DNA of 64,000 bases from Desulfobacteraceae bacterium (GCA_016743945.1 JADGFI010000005.1:264545-328544), one strand, 5' to 3'. Counted from the stretch's first letter, positions 26,688 to 36,435 are shown. Notes: generated from the letters alone by a model not told the origin. Numbers and translations are program-made.

Positions 26688-27574
26688 CAACCGATATTTG
26701 TGCTGATGATACTGGCGATGCCGATTGGTGTGCCCGCTGGAAGGATCTTGGGAACAATTCTTTTTTAAAGCAAAGCCAGGCAGTACACCCTGAAAAATGG
26801 CAGGTTTTTTACGACCGGGTATCCGATGTCTGGGAACGGATGGCCGGGATCTCTCCTGCTTCTGGCAAAGAAATGGCCCGGGTTCTGGCCGGTCAGGGAC
26901 TGCTTGGGTCTGAAAATTTTATTCTTGAGCTTGGCTGCGGGCCGGGAAATTTTTCCATGGCACTGGCCGGATACGGTTGCCGGGTTACAGCCATTGATCT
27001 TTCCCCGGGCATGATCCGGGTATTGGAAAATAAGATCCAAACCAGCGGTATTTCCGGGATACAGCCATTGGTTGCAGACTGGAACACCCTTGACCCCACA
27101 CCGAATCATGACCTGGTTGTGGCCGCATTTTTTCCGGAAGCCTGTAACCCCCACGGAATTTGCCGCATGGAAAAACTGGCGAAACAGTTCTGTGTGCTTG
27201 TACTGGGCAACGGCACCAGCGCCTTTCCTTTGTACCGGCAGATATGGACCCAGGTCATGGATGCACCCTGTCCAATATCCGGAGACCATCTGGACTGTGC
27301 CGTAAAATTTTTAAGACAGACAGGCAGGCACCCTGATATCCATACGCTGGTCTGCCCGGCTGTCCTGGATGTACACTTTTCTCAGGCCCGGGAATACTTC
27401 AGGGCCTATTTTGGCATGTTCGGCTGTTCGGGGTCTCTTCCGGATCAGGTGATTGACGATGTACTTAACTCCCATGTTAAAAACGACAGAATTTTACTTG
27501 AGGGCCAGTCCAGTGCTTCCATGGTCTGCTGGCCTGTGCCGGTGCATTCCCCTGGCCAAAGGAATGCAGATTGA
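26684..27574 (+). CDS. SAM-dependent methyltransferase within the ABC operon
   Basis: 296 aa, cytoplasmic. Motif I is ILELGCGPGNFSMAL near residue 85 and motif II is VTAIDLSPGMIRVL. HDLVVAAFFPEACNPHGI replaces the usual post-motif, and the C-terminal half is divergent. The ATG overlaps the binding-protein stop and its own stop overlaps the first permease start, so it is locked into the transporter operon. It may build, modify or release the chelator that the transporter imports. It could also be a housekeeping passenger. I know no characterised orthologue. Confidence 0.82.
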   Translation: MTTDICADDTGDADWCARWKDLGNNSFLKQSQAVHPEKWQVFYDRVSDVWERMAGISPASGKEMARVLAGQGLLGSENFILELGCGPGNFSMALAGYGCRVTAIDLSPGMIRVLENKIQTSGISGIQPLVADWNTLDPTPNHDLVVAAFFPEACNPHGICRMEKLAKQFCVLVLGNGTSAFPLYRQIWTQVMDAPCPISGDHLDCAVKFLRQTGRHPDIHTLVCPAVLDVHFSQAREYFRAYFGMFGCSGSLPDQVIDDVLNSHVKNDRILLEGQSSASMVCWPVPVHSPGQRNAD

Positions 27575-28509
27575 TCCTGGTGCCAAACTGGCTAAAGCGG
27601 CTGGCCTATACAACCTTTGTCCTGTGGGGCATCAGTCTGGTTATATTCATTCTGTTTGCCCTGAGCCCTGGAGATCCTGCTGAAATCATTTTGTCCATTC
27701 AAAGTCAGAGCCCCGGCCGGGAGCAGATTGAAGCCCTTCGTCATTCCCTGGCGCTGGACAGACATTGGACTGTCCAGTATCTGTCCTGGATGGGCAGAAT
27801 CTGTACGGGTGATTTCGGAACAAGCTGGCAGACGGGCCGCCCGGTTTTCCAGGAGGTGGCACTTTGTCTTGGGTCTACCCTGGAGTTGGCCCTGACAGCG
27901 TTCCTGATGGTCGTGGTTCTGTCCGGGGCCGGCGGCATCGTTTCTGCTGTGTTCCGGAACCGTTTTGCCGATCATATGATTACGGTTTTGACGGTTGTGT
28001 CATCTGCCATGCCGCCTTTCTGGCTTGGAATTATACTCATTTGGACAGTCTCTCTCAAATTGAGGCTTTTGCCTGTCAGCGGGCAGGGCAGCCTTGCCCA
28101 TGTCATTTTGCCTGCATTTTCCCTGGCTTTGGGACTAGGACTGCTCCAGGGCAGCATGCTCCGTTCGGCCCTGATCCGAACCATGGAAGCTGATTTTATT
28201 GGTTTTGCCCGGACCAGAGGGCTTGGTCCCATGAAAATATTTTTCCGGCACATCCTGCCCCATGCCCTGGTTCCCATGATTTCTCTGTGGGGGATATGTC
28301 TGGGTCAGCTTCTGGGCGGGGCCATGATCGTGGAATCGGTTTTTGCCCGGCCCGGGCTTGGGCGCCTTACGGTTCAGGCTGTCATGGCAAGGGATATCCC
28401 CATGGTCCAGGCGCTTGTGCTGCTCATCTGCCTGGCCTTTGTGGCCGTCAATACCCTGACGGATTCGATTCACCGCCTCCTGGATCCCCAAATGAGGCAG
28501 AATTTGTGA
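27571..28509 (+). CDS. ABC transporter permease, DppB/NikB type
   Basis: 312 aa with six membrane segments. A TTG start at 27571 overlaps the methyltransferase stop (TTGA) and has AAGGA nine bases upstream. Features of the first permease of family 5 importers are present: YTTFVLWGISLVIFILFALS with GDPAE, RHSLALDRHWTVQYLSWM, and the ATPase-contact loop with FARTRGLGPMKIFFRHILPH. It pairs with the next permease. Confidence 0.9.
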   Translation: MILVPNWLKRLAYTTFVLWGISLVIFILFALSPGDPAEIILSIQSQSPGREQIEALRHSLALDRHWTVQYLSWMGRICTGDFGTSWQTGRPVFQEVALCLGSTLELALTAFLMVVVLSGAGGIVSAVFRNRFADHMITVLTVVSSAMPPFWLGIILIWTVSLKLRLLPVSGQGSLAHVILPAFSLALGLGLLQGSMLRSALIRTMEADFIGFARTRGLGPMKIFFRHILPHALVPMISLWGICLGQLLGGAMIVESVFARPGLGRLTVQAVMARDIPMVQALVLLICLAFVAVNTLTDSIHRLLDPQMRQNL

Positions 28510-29321
28510 AAAACAGCCGTGATTTCATATTCAGTAGGATTTTCTTGAGCACCATGTTTTGTCTTTTTATCGGGGGGGTGGCCATTCTGGCACCATGGCT
28601 GGCCCCCCAAGACCCCCTGGCCGTCGACCTGACCAGCCGACTCGTGGCTCCTTGTATGAAATTTCCTTTGGGAAGCGACCAGTTGGGAAGATGTATTTTA
28701 TCCCGGGTTATCTGGGGGCTGCGCCTGTCCCTGGGCGGTGCTGTGGCCTCATCTGTCCTGGCTGTGGCCGCAGGGGCTGTGCTGGGCATAGGAGCTGCCC
28801 TGGCAAAAGGCTGGATTGAAATTATATTCAGAGCCGTCATCGACATGGGGCTTGCCATGCCCGGACTGATTCTGGCCATTGTTTTTGCAGGTCTTGCCGG
28901 AGGAACCATGCAGGGGCTTATCCTGGGTTTGGCGGCGGCCAACTGGCCCTGGTGGGCCCGTCTGATCCGGGGACTTGCGCTGTCAGCCGTCCAGAAGGAA
29001 TTTGTGCTTGCCGGCAGGGTTGCTGGACTTAAACCCTCGAGAATTGTTTTTGCCTACATTCTTCCCCAGTTTAAGAATCCTGTTTTTGCCGGTGCCTCCC
29101 TGAAAACCGGAAGAATGATCCTGGCCTTTGCGGGTCTGAGTTACCTGGGGCTGGGTCCGCCCCCACCGGCTCCGGAACTGGGGCGGATGCTTCAGGAGGC
29201 CGGAATATATATGGTCCAGGCACCCTGGCTGGCTTTTGCTCCTGGTCTTTCCATTACTTTGGTGGTGGCGGCTTTGAGTTTTGTGGGAAAAACATTTCAA
29301 AGGGAAGTTCATGATGTCTGA
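28506..29321 (+). CDS. ABC transporter permease, DppC/NikC type
   Basis: 271 aa. The GTG at 28506 overlaps the preceding stop (GTGA); the longer frame upstream is a shadow of the first permease. It begins with a membrane segment (FLSTMFCLFIGGVAILAPWL) and APQDPLAVDL, typical of DppC/NikC, then FPLGSDQLGRCILSRVIWGL. The EAA loop follows (LAGRVAGLKPSRIVFAYILP). Six membrane segments in total. Confidence 0.9.
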   Translation: MKNSRDFIFSRIFLSTMFCLFIGGVAILAPWLAPQDPLAVDLTSRLVAPCMKFPLGSDQLGRCILSRVIWGLRLSLGGAVASSVLAVAAGAVLGIGAALAKGWIEIIFRAVIDMGLAMPGLILAIVFAGLAGGTMQGLILGLAAANWPWWARLIRGLALSAVQKEFVLAGRVAGLKPSRIVFAYILPQFKNPVFAGASLKTGRMILAFAGLSYLGLGPPPPAPELGRMLQEAGIYMVQAPWLAFAPGLSITLVVAALSFVGKTFQREVHDV

Positions 29322-30117
29322 ACCAAATCTTTTATCTGTACAGAACCTTTGTATCGGCTGCCCCGGCAAGGCCGGTCAGGTTGAAAATGTCAGCTTCAGG
29401 TTGAACAAGGGTGATATCCTTGGTATCACAGGCCAAAGCGGGTCCGGGAAAACCTTGACCGCCATGGCTCTGGCCGGTATTCTTCCGCCACCGCTGGCCG
29501 TTTATAGCGGAACTGTAAGGTTTTTGGGGAACCCTGTCCTGCCGGAAGCGGGTGCGCAAAAAAATCTTACACCCGGCAGGGATATCCTGATGCTGTTTCA
29601 AAGTCCGTCCAGGGCCTTGGATCCCTGGACCAGAATCGGGGTTCATCTGACCGACGCCATTAAAGCTGTTAACAAGGCCTGTGGCAAAAGCTGTGGTGAA
29701 GATCCCAGAAAGGCGGCCGCCCATGCGCTGGAAATGGCCGGGCTTGATTCGTCAGCCTATGGCCGCTACCCTTTTGAACTCAGCGGAGGCCAGCGCCAGC
29801 GCAGTCTTATGGCGCTTGCCCTGGCCGTTAAACCCCGCATTCTTATTGCTGACGAACCCGTCACGGGGCAGGATGACGTCAATAAGTCCGTTGTCGTTAA
29901 AATTATCCGGGAACTGACACAAAATGAGGGCACGGCCGTCATCGTCATTTCCCACGATTTAAGAGGGCTTCAGGGGCTGGCACAGAATCTGGTGGTCATT
30001 TATAAAGGACTGCAGATAGAAGCGGGTCCGGTTGGGGAGCTGATTGAAAATCCCTCCCATGACCATACCCGGGATCTGGTTAGGGCCATGATGTTCCTGG
30101 AAGGCGGTGCCGGATGA
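29311..30117 (+). CDS. ABC transporter ATPase, NikD/DppD type
   Basis: About 269 aa from ATG 29311 (29314 is equally possible); the start overlaps the permease end. Walker A is GQSGSGKT, the signature LSGGQRQRSLMALAL, Walker B ILIADEPVTGQDD, and the switch is VISHDL. It lacks the long C-terminal cysteine-containing tail of OppD/DppD, resembling the shorter NikD type. That is mild support for a metal-chelate rather than peptide substrate. Confidence 0.9.
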   Translation: MMSEPNLLSVQNLCIGCPGKAGQVENVSFRLNKGDILGITGQSGSGKTLTAMALAGILPPPLAVYSGTVRFLGNPVLPEAGAQKNLTPGRDILMLFQSPSRALDPWTRIGVHLTDAIKAVNKACGKSCGEDPRKAAAHALEMAGLDSSAYGRYPFELSGGQRQRSLMALALAVKPRILIADEPVTGQDDVNKSVVVKIIRELTQNEGTAVIVISHDLRGLQGLAQNLVVIYKGLQIEAGPVGELIENPSHDHTRDLVRAMMFLEGGAG

Positions 30118-30836
30118 GGTCATCTCTTCTCTGCCTGGATCGCATCAGCAAGTCCTACCCCGGCCAGGGCCCCAAAAGGGAATCTGTTCTGTCCGGTTTT
30201 TCCCTTGACATCCGGCCCGGCGAATCTTTGGGGCTTTTTGGCCCCAGCGGCAGTGGGAAAAGCACCATCGCAAAAATTATTCTGGGTGTTGAACCGCCTG
30301 ATTCCGGACAGGTTTTTTTTCAGGGCAGAATGGTTTCAAACCGGAAAATCCGGCCTGATCGCCTGTTTTACCGGAATGTCCAGATGGTCTGGCAGGATCC
30401 CTTTGTCTATATGAACCCCTTTGTGTCTATTCGCACATCCATCATTGAGCCCATGGCCGCTTTTGGGATAGGCACGACCCGGGAGCGAAGGTATCGGGCG
30501 GACATGCTCATGGAAGCCATGGGTATTCCCCTTTCTCTTGGCCGGTGTAGGCCAGATAGGCTTTCCGGGGGGCAGTGTCAGCGTGCAGCCATTGCGAGGG
30601 CTTTGGGCGTTTCTCCCCGGCTGCTGATCTGTGATGAGGCCCTGGCCGGCCTGGACCTGGTCCTACAGGTGGATATCATCGAGCATCTGATATTTATTCA
30701 GAAAAAATTTGATATGGCCCTGCTGTTTATTTCCCATGACCGGGGATGCACCGCCCGGATGTGCAGTCGGATCATCACCCTTACCCTCTGTCCAAGAGCA
30801 CAAGGTCCTCCTCAAGAAGATTCAAGAAATGAGTAG
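30114..30836 (+). CDS. ABC transporter ATPase, NikE/DppF type
   Basis: 240 aa, ATG overlapping the preceding stop, with GGAAGG upstream. Walker A is GPSGSGKST, the signature LSGGQCQRAAIARAL and Walker B LLICDEALAGLDL, where the usual Pro after Glu is replaced by Ala. The C-terminus is short, again as in NikE. It is the last gene of this operon, and the convergent TRAP operon ends 29 bases further on. Confidence 0.9.
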   Translation: MRSSLLCLDRISKSYPGQGPKRESVLSGFSLDIRPGESLGLFGPSGSGKSTIAKIILGVEPPDSGQVFFQGRMVSNRKIRPDRLFYRNVQMVWQDPFVYMNPFVSIRTSIIEPMAAFGIGTTRERRYRADMLMEAMGIPLSLGRCRPDRLSGGQCQRAAIARALGVSPRLLICDEALAGLDLVLQVDIIEHLIFIQKKFDMALLFISHDRGCTARMCSRIITLTLCPRAQGPPQEDSRNE

Positions 30837-30864
30837 CTGTCAGCTGTCTTTTTTTTATAAGGGG

Positions 30865-32145
30865 CTAGGAAATAAGGAACAGGCTCAAACTAGGCCAATA
30901 GGTGATGATCAGAACCGACAATAAAAGGATCAGCATAAAGGGGATGGTGGCCCGGTAGATGTCCACAATGGGTTTGTTGAACCGATAGCTTGCAATGAAC
31001 AGGTTCATGCCCACCGGCGGTGTGAAATATCCTATTTGCATATTGGCCAGAAAAATAATCCCCAGGTGCACCGGGTGAACACCATATTCCAGGGCCACGG
31101 GCAGCATCAGCGGCACCATGATAATGATGGCCGAAAAAATATCCAGCATGGCACCCAATATCAGAAGAAAAATGTTCAGCAAAATCAAAAACACCAGTTT
31201 GCTGCTCACAAAAGCCTGGCACAGGGCAAACAGCTTCATGGGAATTTCGGCGTCAATCAAAAAATTGGTGAGTGCCAGAGAAACCCCGAGAATAAGCAAT
31301 ATCCCCCCCACCATGACCATGGATTCCCGGATAATATCGGCCAGTTGGGACAATTTTATTTCCCTGTAAACAAACACTTCCACCACCAGTACATACATGG
31401 CCGTGACCGCAGCTGCTTCGGATACGGCAAAATATCCTGAATAGATCCCTGTAAATACAAAAATTGGTAACGGGATTTCCCATGCTGCTTCGCGTATGGC
31501 GGTAAAGGCATTCTTCCAGGAAAATTTTACCAGGGGAATGGGATTTTTCTTGTTGATCCAGATGCTCCATAGGGAGAGCATGAAAATCATGAGAATGGCC
31601 GGAAAAATACCGGCTAAAAAAAGATCCTCAATGGATATCTCAACACCGCCTCCCATCTGCTGGGCAATGATCCCGTATAAGATCAGGGGAAGGGAGGGGG
31701 GCAGCAGTAGACCCAAACTACCCGAGGTGGTGACCAATCCCAGGCTGAAATTGTCCTGGTATCCGGCTTGTTTCAAGGCGGGGTACAATAAAGCGCCCAT
31801 GGCCACGATGGTCACCCCCGATGCGCCGGTGAAGGCGGTAAAAAGTGCACAGACCACAAAGGCTACGATGGCAAGCCCTCCTGGCATCCATCCTAGAAAA
31901 GCCTGGGTCAGCCGGACCAGACGCTGGGAGGTATTGCTTTCTCCTAAGAGGTAGCCGGCAAAGGTAAACAGGGGAAGGGCCAGTAAAATCGGGGTGTCGG
32001 CAATCCGGTACAATTCAATGGCCATAACGGACAGATCAATCTCAGCCATGTAGAATCCGGCCATGGCTGCCGCAATGATTACCGTGAACAAGGGGGCCCC
32101 AAAAAGGGCGATGAGGATAAGTAGACCGATAAACAGATAGATCAT
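30865..32145 (-). CDS. dctM: TRAP transporter large permease
   Basis: 426 aa with about twelve hydrophobic segments, the family's normal size. Conserved stretches include ALPLFTFAGYLLGESNTSQR, FTAFTGASGVTIVAMGALLY and LLPPSLPLILYGIIAQQ. ANMQIGYFTPPVGMNLFIAS near the C-terminus is the classic DctM signature. It imports organic acids with a cation gradient. The start overlaps dctQ by four bases. Confidence 0.95.
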   Translation of the reverse strand: MIYLFIGLLILIALFGAPLFTVIIAAAMAGFYMAEIDLSVMAIELYRIADTPILLALPLFTFAGYLLGESNTSQRLVRLTQAFLGWMPGGLAIVAFVVCALFTAFTGASGVTIVAMGALLYPALKQAGYQDNFSLGLVTTSGSLGLLLPPSLPLILYGIIAQQMGGGVEISIEDLFLAGIFPAILMIFMLSLWSIWINKKNPIPLVKFSWKNAFTAIREAAWEIPLPIFVFTGIYSGYFAVSEAAAVTAMYVLVVEVFVYREIKLSQLADIIRESMVMVGGILLILGVSLALTNFLIDAEIPMKLFALCQAFVSSKLVFLILLNIFLLILGAMLDIFSAIIIMVPLMLPVALEYGVHPVHLGIIFLANMQIGYFTPPVGMNLFIASYRFNKPIVDIYRATIPFMLILLLSVLIITYWPSLSLFLIS

Positions 32146-32660
32146 GGTTTTTTGCCCCCCTGTCTTTTGGACACCAACTCAATAAAAACTAGGATTGAAA
32201 ACAGGGCGTATCGAATACTGATCACCCCAAAGGCAATGGGAATGATACTTTCACAGACCCAGGCCGGCACATTGGCAAAGGCAATGAGGTTGACCCCCAT
32301 TTCCATTTTTACAAATGCCAGGCTAAACCAGGCCATGAGAGCGGTTACCACGGTTGTAAATACATGGGTTGCAAGGCTGGTGAACCGTCTAATTTCCGAG
32401 GGCAGATACCGGGAAAGGATGTCAATACTGATGTGGTTATCGGTCCTGCTGGCGATCATGGCCCCCACAAGGCCGATCCAGAGTACCAGGACCCGGACCA
32501 GGGAATCCCCCCACACAATCCCGGAATCAAAAAAATTTCTTAAAAAAATCTGAAGGACCGCCATGGTGATCATAATCAGCAAAAGGCAAATCAGAATATA
32601 GTCTTCAACTTTTTGAACCAGAGAAACCATTCTGGGGAAAAATTTGAGTTTATTGATCAC
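32142..32660 (-). CDS. dctQ: TRAP transporter small permease
   Basis: 172 aa with four membrane segments and the DctQ pattern (WGDSLVRVLVLWIGLVGAMI followed by ASRTDNHISIDIL). The GTG at 32660 overlaps the dctP stop region and has AAAGGA upstream; an ATG ten codons in is possible. It bridges binding protein and DctM. Confidence 0.92.
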   Translation of the reverse strand: MINKLKFFPRMVSLVQKVEDYILICLLLIMITMAVLQIFLRNFFDSGIVWGDSLVRVLVLWIGLVGAMIASRTDNHISIDILSRYLPSEIRRFTSLATHVFTTVVTALMAWFSLAFVKMEMGVNLIAFANVPAWVCESIIPIAFGVISIRYALFSILVFIELVSKRQGGKKP

Positions 32661-33666
32661 CCGTCGATCCTTTGGCCTGGAATTTCTTTAAAAGACCGTC
32701 CAGCTGATCCGCAGCATCCTTTGGCAGGGTTCCAGATTCCACCATTTTTTGGGATGCTTTCCCGGCAGTTTGACGCCATTCCTCCAGGACAATCTCATCC
32801 GGGGTAACAAATTCAATTCCCTGGTTTTTTAATGCTGCAATGGCCTTGCCGTCATCTCGCCTGTTTTGAAGACCAATTTCATTGAAGGCACGGGTCATGA
32901 CCCGGGTGACAATTTCCTGGTCCTGGGGAGTAATTTTTAAAAATTTTTTTTTGTCGATGGCCAGGACCGCATGGAGATAAATCAAGGGGATATTGGTAAC
33001 ATATTTAATCTGGGTGTGCCATTGGAGTACAATGGCACCAACCGGAGAGGTGGCCACCGTGTCAATAAGGCCAGACTGCAGACTGGTTCGAACATCTGCG
33101 ATGGGCAAAGGGATGGGGGCGACGCCAAAGGCAGCCACCGCGTCCTGGGAAAGCTTGTCATTGTCAGGAATCCAAACCTTTCGCTTCTGGAGATCCTGGA
33201 TGGTTCTAACGGGTTCCGTGGACATGATGTAGGCAAATCCCCCGCCGGCAATCCCGAAGGTGACAAATCCGGCCTTGTTCAGCCCCTCAATAATAAAGGA
33301 GTCCATGTGTTGCCGTACATAATCCACCTCGCCCAGAGTTTTAAATTTCATGGGCTGGGAATAGATCTGGTTTGCGGGAAAATAAGAGGACAGACTTCCC
33401 GCCACAACCGCGCCGCCCTGGAGCTGGCCAATCCGGATTTTCCGAAGAACAGCCTTGTCGTTGCCCATGACGCCGCCGGGATAAAATTTGAATTTTACCC
33501 GATTTTGGGTTTGGGTGGCAACCTGTTTGGCACCCTGGCGCATTTTTTCCATCCACATGGAACCTTCGGGTGATATGGTAGCTATTTTAAAGGTGGTGGC
33601 ATATCCGGGTACAAGGCCTATCATTAAAAATATAGCCATCAGGGTAAGTTGTTTAGTAAGGGTCAT
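32650..33666 (-). CDS. dctP: TRAP transporter periplasmic substrate-binding protein
   Basis: 338 aa with signal peptide (LMAIFLMIGLVPGYATTF) and the DctP fold: TISPEGSMWMEKMRQGAKQV, RIGQLQGGAVVAGSLSSYFP, and the region PVRTIQDLQKRKVWIPDNDK with LQSGLIDTVATSP. The conserved Arg that binds a substrate carboxylate in most DctP proteins should lie near KVWIPDN, where the usual Arg is not obvious. GGAG precedes the ATG closely. The substrate is an organic acid of unknown type. Confidence 0.93.
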   Translation of the reverse strand: MTLTKQLTLMAIFLMIGLVPGYATTFKIATISPEGSMWMEKMRQGAKQVATQTQNRVKFKFYPGGVMGNDKAVLRKIRIGQLQGGAVVAGSLSSYFPANQIYSQPMKFKTLGEVDYVRQHMDSFIIEGLNKAGFVTFGIAGGGFAYIMSTEPVRTIQDLQKRKVWIPDNDKLSQDAVAAFGVAPIPLPIADVRTSLQSGLIDTVATSPVGAIVLQWHTQIKYVTNIPLIYLHAVLAIDKKKFLKITPQDQEIVTRVMTRAFNEIGLQNRRDDGKAIAALKNQGIEFVTPDEIVLEEWRQTAGKASQKMVESGTLPKDAADQLDGLLKKFQAKGSTGDQ

Positions 33667-33708
33667 TTATTTCTCCATAATCATGAATTCAATTGGTTTT
33701 ACAAAAGA

Positions 33709-34587
33709 TTAAAAATAATCCTCCGCATTCTCCAGCAATTGCCTGGCCTGTTTTTGTGCATAGGTATTTACAAGGGTATACCCGGGTACAACAGGATTGG
33801 TGTCCAGGACTTCTTTGAGCAGCCTGTCATGCAGGTCTCGGTCGAATATCATTCGTGCATAGAGCTTGGCGAACATCACCTTGGCCATGAGGTTTTTGCC
33901 CTGGGAAAGGTCAATAGCGCGCTGGAAATAGCGTTTGCCCTGTTCTGGTTTTCCGCCCAGGGCCGGCGGCAGAAACGTGGCCATGGATCCCAGATACAAG
34001 AACGCTGCACCTTCTTTATAGGATTCATCCAGCAAAACCACCTTGAGCATGATAGCTTCAATTCGTGAAATATCTGCCAGGGCATTGAAATCATTTGAAT
34101 TGGCCATGATCCAGCTGGCCCAGGCATTGCCCAGTGTAAAGAGGTAGGGCAGGTTATTTTTGTCCATGGCAGAGATGATCTCTTGGAATTTATCAAAGGG
34201 CATGTTCTTCAACCCACAGGCATCCTTGTCGGCGATACAGATGGCCTGGTCTGCATAATCAAAGGCCTTGTTTACCATTTTACGGGATCGCTTTGCATCG
34301 GTCACAAACACATCTGCATAGGCCGTGTATAATTGGGCGGCCGTGGACAGCATCTCCTTGGAACCAGGGTCTTCACTGATCAAGCTGTCGATCATGAGAA
34401 GATAGGCGGGAGCCCCCGCTTCAACCAGGGGCAGGTCATCGTTGTTCACAATGGTATTAGATAAATGGGTCATCATATCAGACTTTACGGAACACCCGGA
34501 AGACAGCATTACCCCCACAAATCCCATGATAAAAAACGATAGTAAGAACTTTCCCTTGATCCGGGGCGTTTGAATTGAAAACATCAT
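33709..34587 (-). CDS. TatT-type TRAP accessory lipoprotein
   Basis: 292 aa. A lipoprotein signal ends at LSSGC, and the mature part is helical and TPR-like (MLSTAAQLYTAYADVFVTDA; YLGSMATFLPPALGGKPEQG). This is the TatT/T component known from Treponema pallidum TRAP systems, where a trimeric TPR lipoprotein contacts the binding protein. It is encoded just upstream of dctP, 42 bases away, and is the first gene of the operon. The three-component transporter plus TatT is common in anaerobic Desulfobacterota. Confidence 0.9.
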   Translation of the reverse strand: MMFSIQTPRIKGKFLLSFFIMGFVGVMLSSGCSVKSDMMTHLSNTIVNNDDLPLVEAGAPAYLLMIDSLISEDPGSKEMLSTAAQLYTAYADVFVTDAKRSRKMVNKAFDYADQAICIADKDACGLKNMPFDKFQEIISAMDKNNLPYLFTLGNAWASWIMANSNDFNALADISRIEAIMLKVVLLDESYKEGAAFLYLGSMATFLPPALGGKPEQGKRYFQRAIDLSQGKNLMAKVMFAKLYARMIFDRDLHDRLLKEVLDTNPVVPGYTLVNTYAQKQARQLLENAEDYF

Positions 34588-34872
34588 AAAATGATCAAAC
34601 CCTTTCTAAACTCAATAAGTATCCAGAATAATGTTTATGCACAGCCATGAAAATTAGCTTGTTTTTTCCAAAAAAGCAACCAGGATTCTGGGAAACCGGT
34701 AATTCTGATCCTGGACGGGTATGCATATGTCTTGTTTTCGAAAAATATATTCAATTTTTTGCTGAAGGCCTTTTCAGGCATTTTTATCAGTGCATCCACT
34801 GAAAATTGCTGCAACTTGTATTTTTTTTGACAATGCCGGGTGAATTTTACTTTGAATTGGATAATTCCATGG

Positions 34873-34904
34873 TATAGTAAATTAATTGGGCTCCGTTGGC
34901 GGAG
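34873..34904 (+). promoter_or_regulatory. Candidate -10 box and leader hairpin for the NfeD-FloA operon
   Basis: TATAGT (34873-34878) is a good -10 with only a weak -35 16-18 bases upstream. A small hairpin CTCCG-TTGG-CGGAG (34891-34904) follows. Nothing else is recognisable in the 360-base gap 34588-34947, which also must hold the divergent tatT promoter. Confidence 0.35.
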
Positions 34905-34947
34905 ATCCAAAAAAAACAATAACCGGCCATAAAAGCGAAGAAAAGAC

Positions 34948-36435
34948 ATGAATATGAGCGCTTGCCTGAAAAATTTTTCTTTCCTCTTAGGGGGTATCCT
35001 TTTTTTGACAGGTCTGACCGGATGGGTGGCCGCAGACCAAAACAAGCAAAAAATTTATGTAATTCCCGTTGAGGGAACGGTTGAACCGGGAATGGCTGCC
35101 TATATCAAACGGGCTGTAGAAGAGGTTAAAAATGAACCCGATGCCCTGCTCCTTTTTAAAATGGACACCTTTGGGGGACGAGTGGATGCCGCCTTTGAGA
35201 TTGTGGCGTCCATTTCAAGCGTTCCAAAGGGAAAGTCCATTGCCTTTGTGGAAAAAAAAGCCATTTCAGCCGGCGCTCTGATCGCCCTTGCTTCCAGCAC
35301 CTTGGTGATGAAGGAAAATACCCTGATCGGAGATTGTGCTCCCATTATCCAGTCGAAAGAGGGGCAAAAAGAGGCCGGGGAAAAAACCCAGACCGTGCTG
35401 CGGGCCCAATTTCGTTCCCTGGCAAAGAAAAATAATTATCCTGAGGTTTTGGCTGAATCCATGGTGTCCAAGAATATGGAGGTCTACCGGATCACCATCG
35501 CTGGAAAGGTTCAATACATGGATAAGCATTCCTATGACGACTTGACAGAGGACCAAAAGAAACAGGTGACGCAAAAAAAGACCATCGTGGCTGCAGGAGA
35601 GCTTTTGACCATGGATGATCAAGAGGCCTTTGATCTGGGCTTTTCAAAGCAGAGCGTGGGGGATCTGGACCAGGCCCTGGCCTTTCTGGGGTATGAAAAG
35701 TATGAATTGATATTTCTGGGGGAAACCTGGTCTGAAAATTTGGTTCGCATGCTTCAACCTTTTTTGCCGGTTCTCATGCTGCTGGGGATCGGTGCCCTCT
35801 ATACTGAAATCAAGGCCCCTGGATTTGGACTTCCGGGTATTGTCGGCATCATCTGTCTGGGGCTGGTCTTTTTTAATCAATATCTGGTGGGACTGGCAGG
35901 TTATACGGAATTTTTGCTCTTTTTAATAGGATTTTTGCTGCTGGGAGTGGAGGTCTTTGTCCTGCCGGGATTTGGTGTAGCCGGTATCTCAGCACTTGTG
36001 GTCATTGCGGGAGGCCTGGTACTTTCCTTCCAGGGTTTTGTCATCCCCGATCCCTCTTTGCCCTGGGAAGGCCGGCTGCTGCTCCGGAATCTGGGGGTGG
36101 TGCTGGGGTCTTTTATGGGGTCGTTGCTGATTTCCCTGGCTCTGGTGAGGTTTGTGCTGCCCAGGCTGTCAAAATTGGTCAAGGGACCCTATTTATCGGC
36201 TACATTGGAAGATTCCCATGCCGACTCGGATGAAATACTTGGTGTCAGCCCAGGGGAAGTCGGGGTTGCCCTGACTCCCTTCAGGCCTTCGGGTAAAATA
36301 AAGATTGGCAGCAAAAAAATTGATGCCATTGCCCAGGGAGAGTTTATCCCTTCGGGAACCCCTATCCGGGTGGTGTCGGTGGAACAAAACCGGATCATTG
36401 TTAAACAAGATGTTGATAATAAGAGGATTCAATGA
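34948..36435 (+). CDS. nfeD: Long NfeD family protein: ClpP-class membrane serine protease
   Basis: 495 aa. After a signal anchor it has a ClpP-like protease domain at about 35-235 with the oxyanion/substrate segment DTFGGRVDAA and the nucleophile region KKAISAGALIALAS (Ser107). About four to five membrane helices lie at about 265-410, then a C-terminal NfeD OB-fold domain (GEVGVALTPFRPSGKIKIGS). In Pyrococcus the homologous protease cleaves the C-terminus of a stomatin. The short nfeD and a flotillin follow, the canonical pairing. Confidence 0.92.
   Translation: MNMSACLKNFSFLLGGILFLTGLTGWVAADQNKQKIYVIPVEGTVEPGMAAYIKRAVEEVKNEPDALLLFKMDTFGGRVDAAFEIVASISSVPKGKSIAFVEKKAISAGALIALASSTLVMKENTLIGDCAPIIQSKEGQKEAGEKTQTVLRAQFRSLAKKNNYPEVLAESMVSKNMEVYRITIAGKVQYMDKHSYDDLTEDQKKQVTQKKTIVAAGELLTMDDQEAFDLGFSKQSVGDLDQALAFLGYEKYELIFLGETWSENLVRMLQPFLPVLMLLGIGALYTEIKAPGFGLPGIVGIICLGLVFFNQYLVGLAGYTEFLLFLIGFLLLGVEVFVLPGFGVAGISALVVIAGGLVLSFQGFVIPDPSLPWEGRLLLRNLGVVLGSFMGSLLISLALVRFVLPRLSKLVKGPYLSATLEDSHADSDEILGVSPGEVGVALTPFRPSGKIKIGSKKIDAIAQGEFIPSGTPIRVVSVEQNRIIVKQDVDNKRIQ

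Noticed and set aside
30826..30852. Terminator after the second Nik-type ATPase gene (TAGCTGTCAGCTGTC then eight T)
   Set aside because: The T run is good but the upstream repeat is direct-overlapping and leaves too small a loop for a stable stem.
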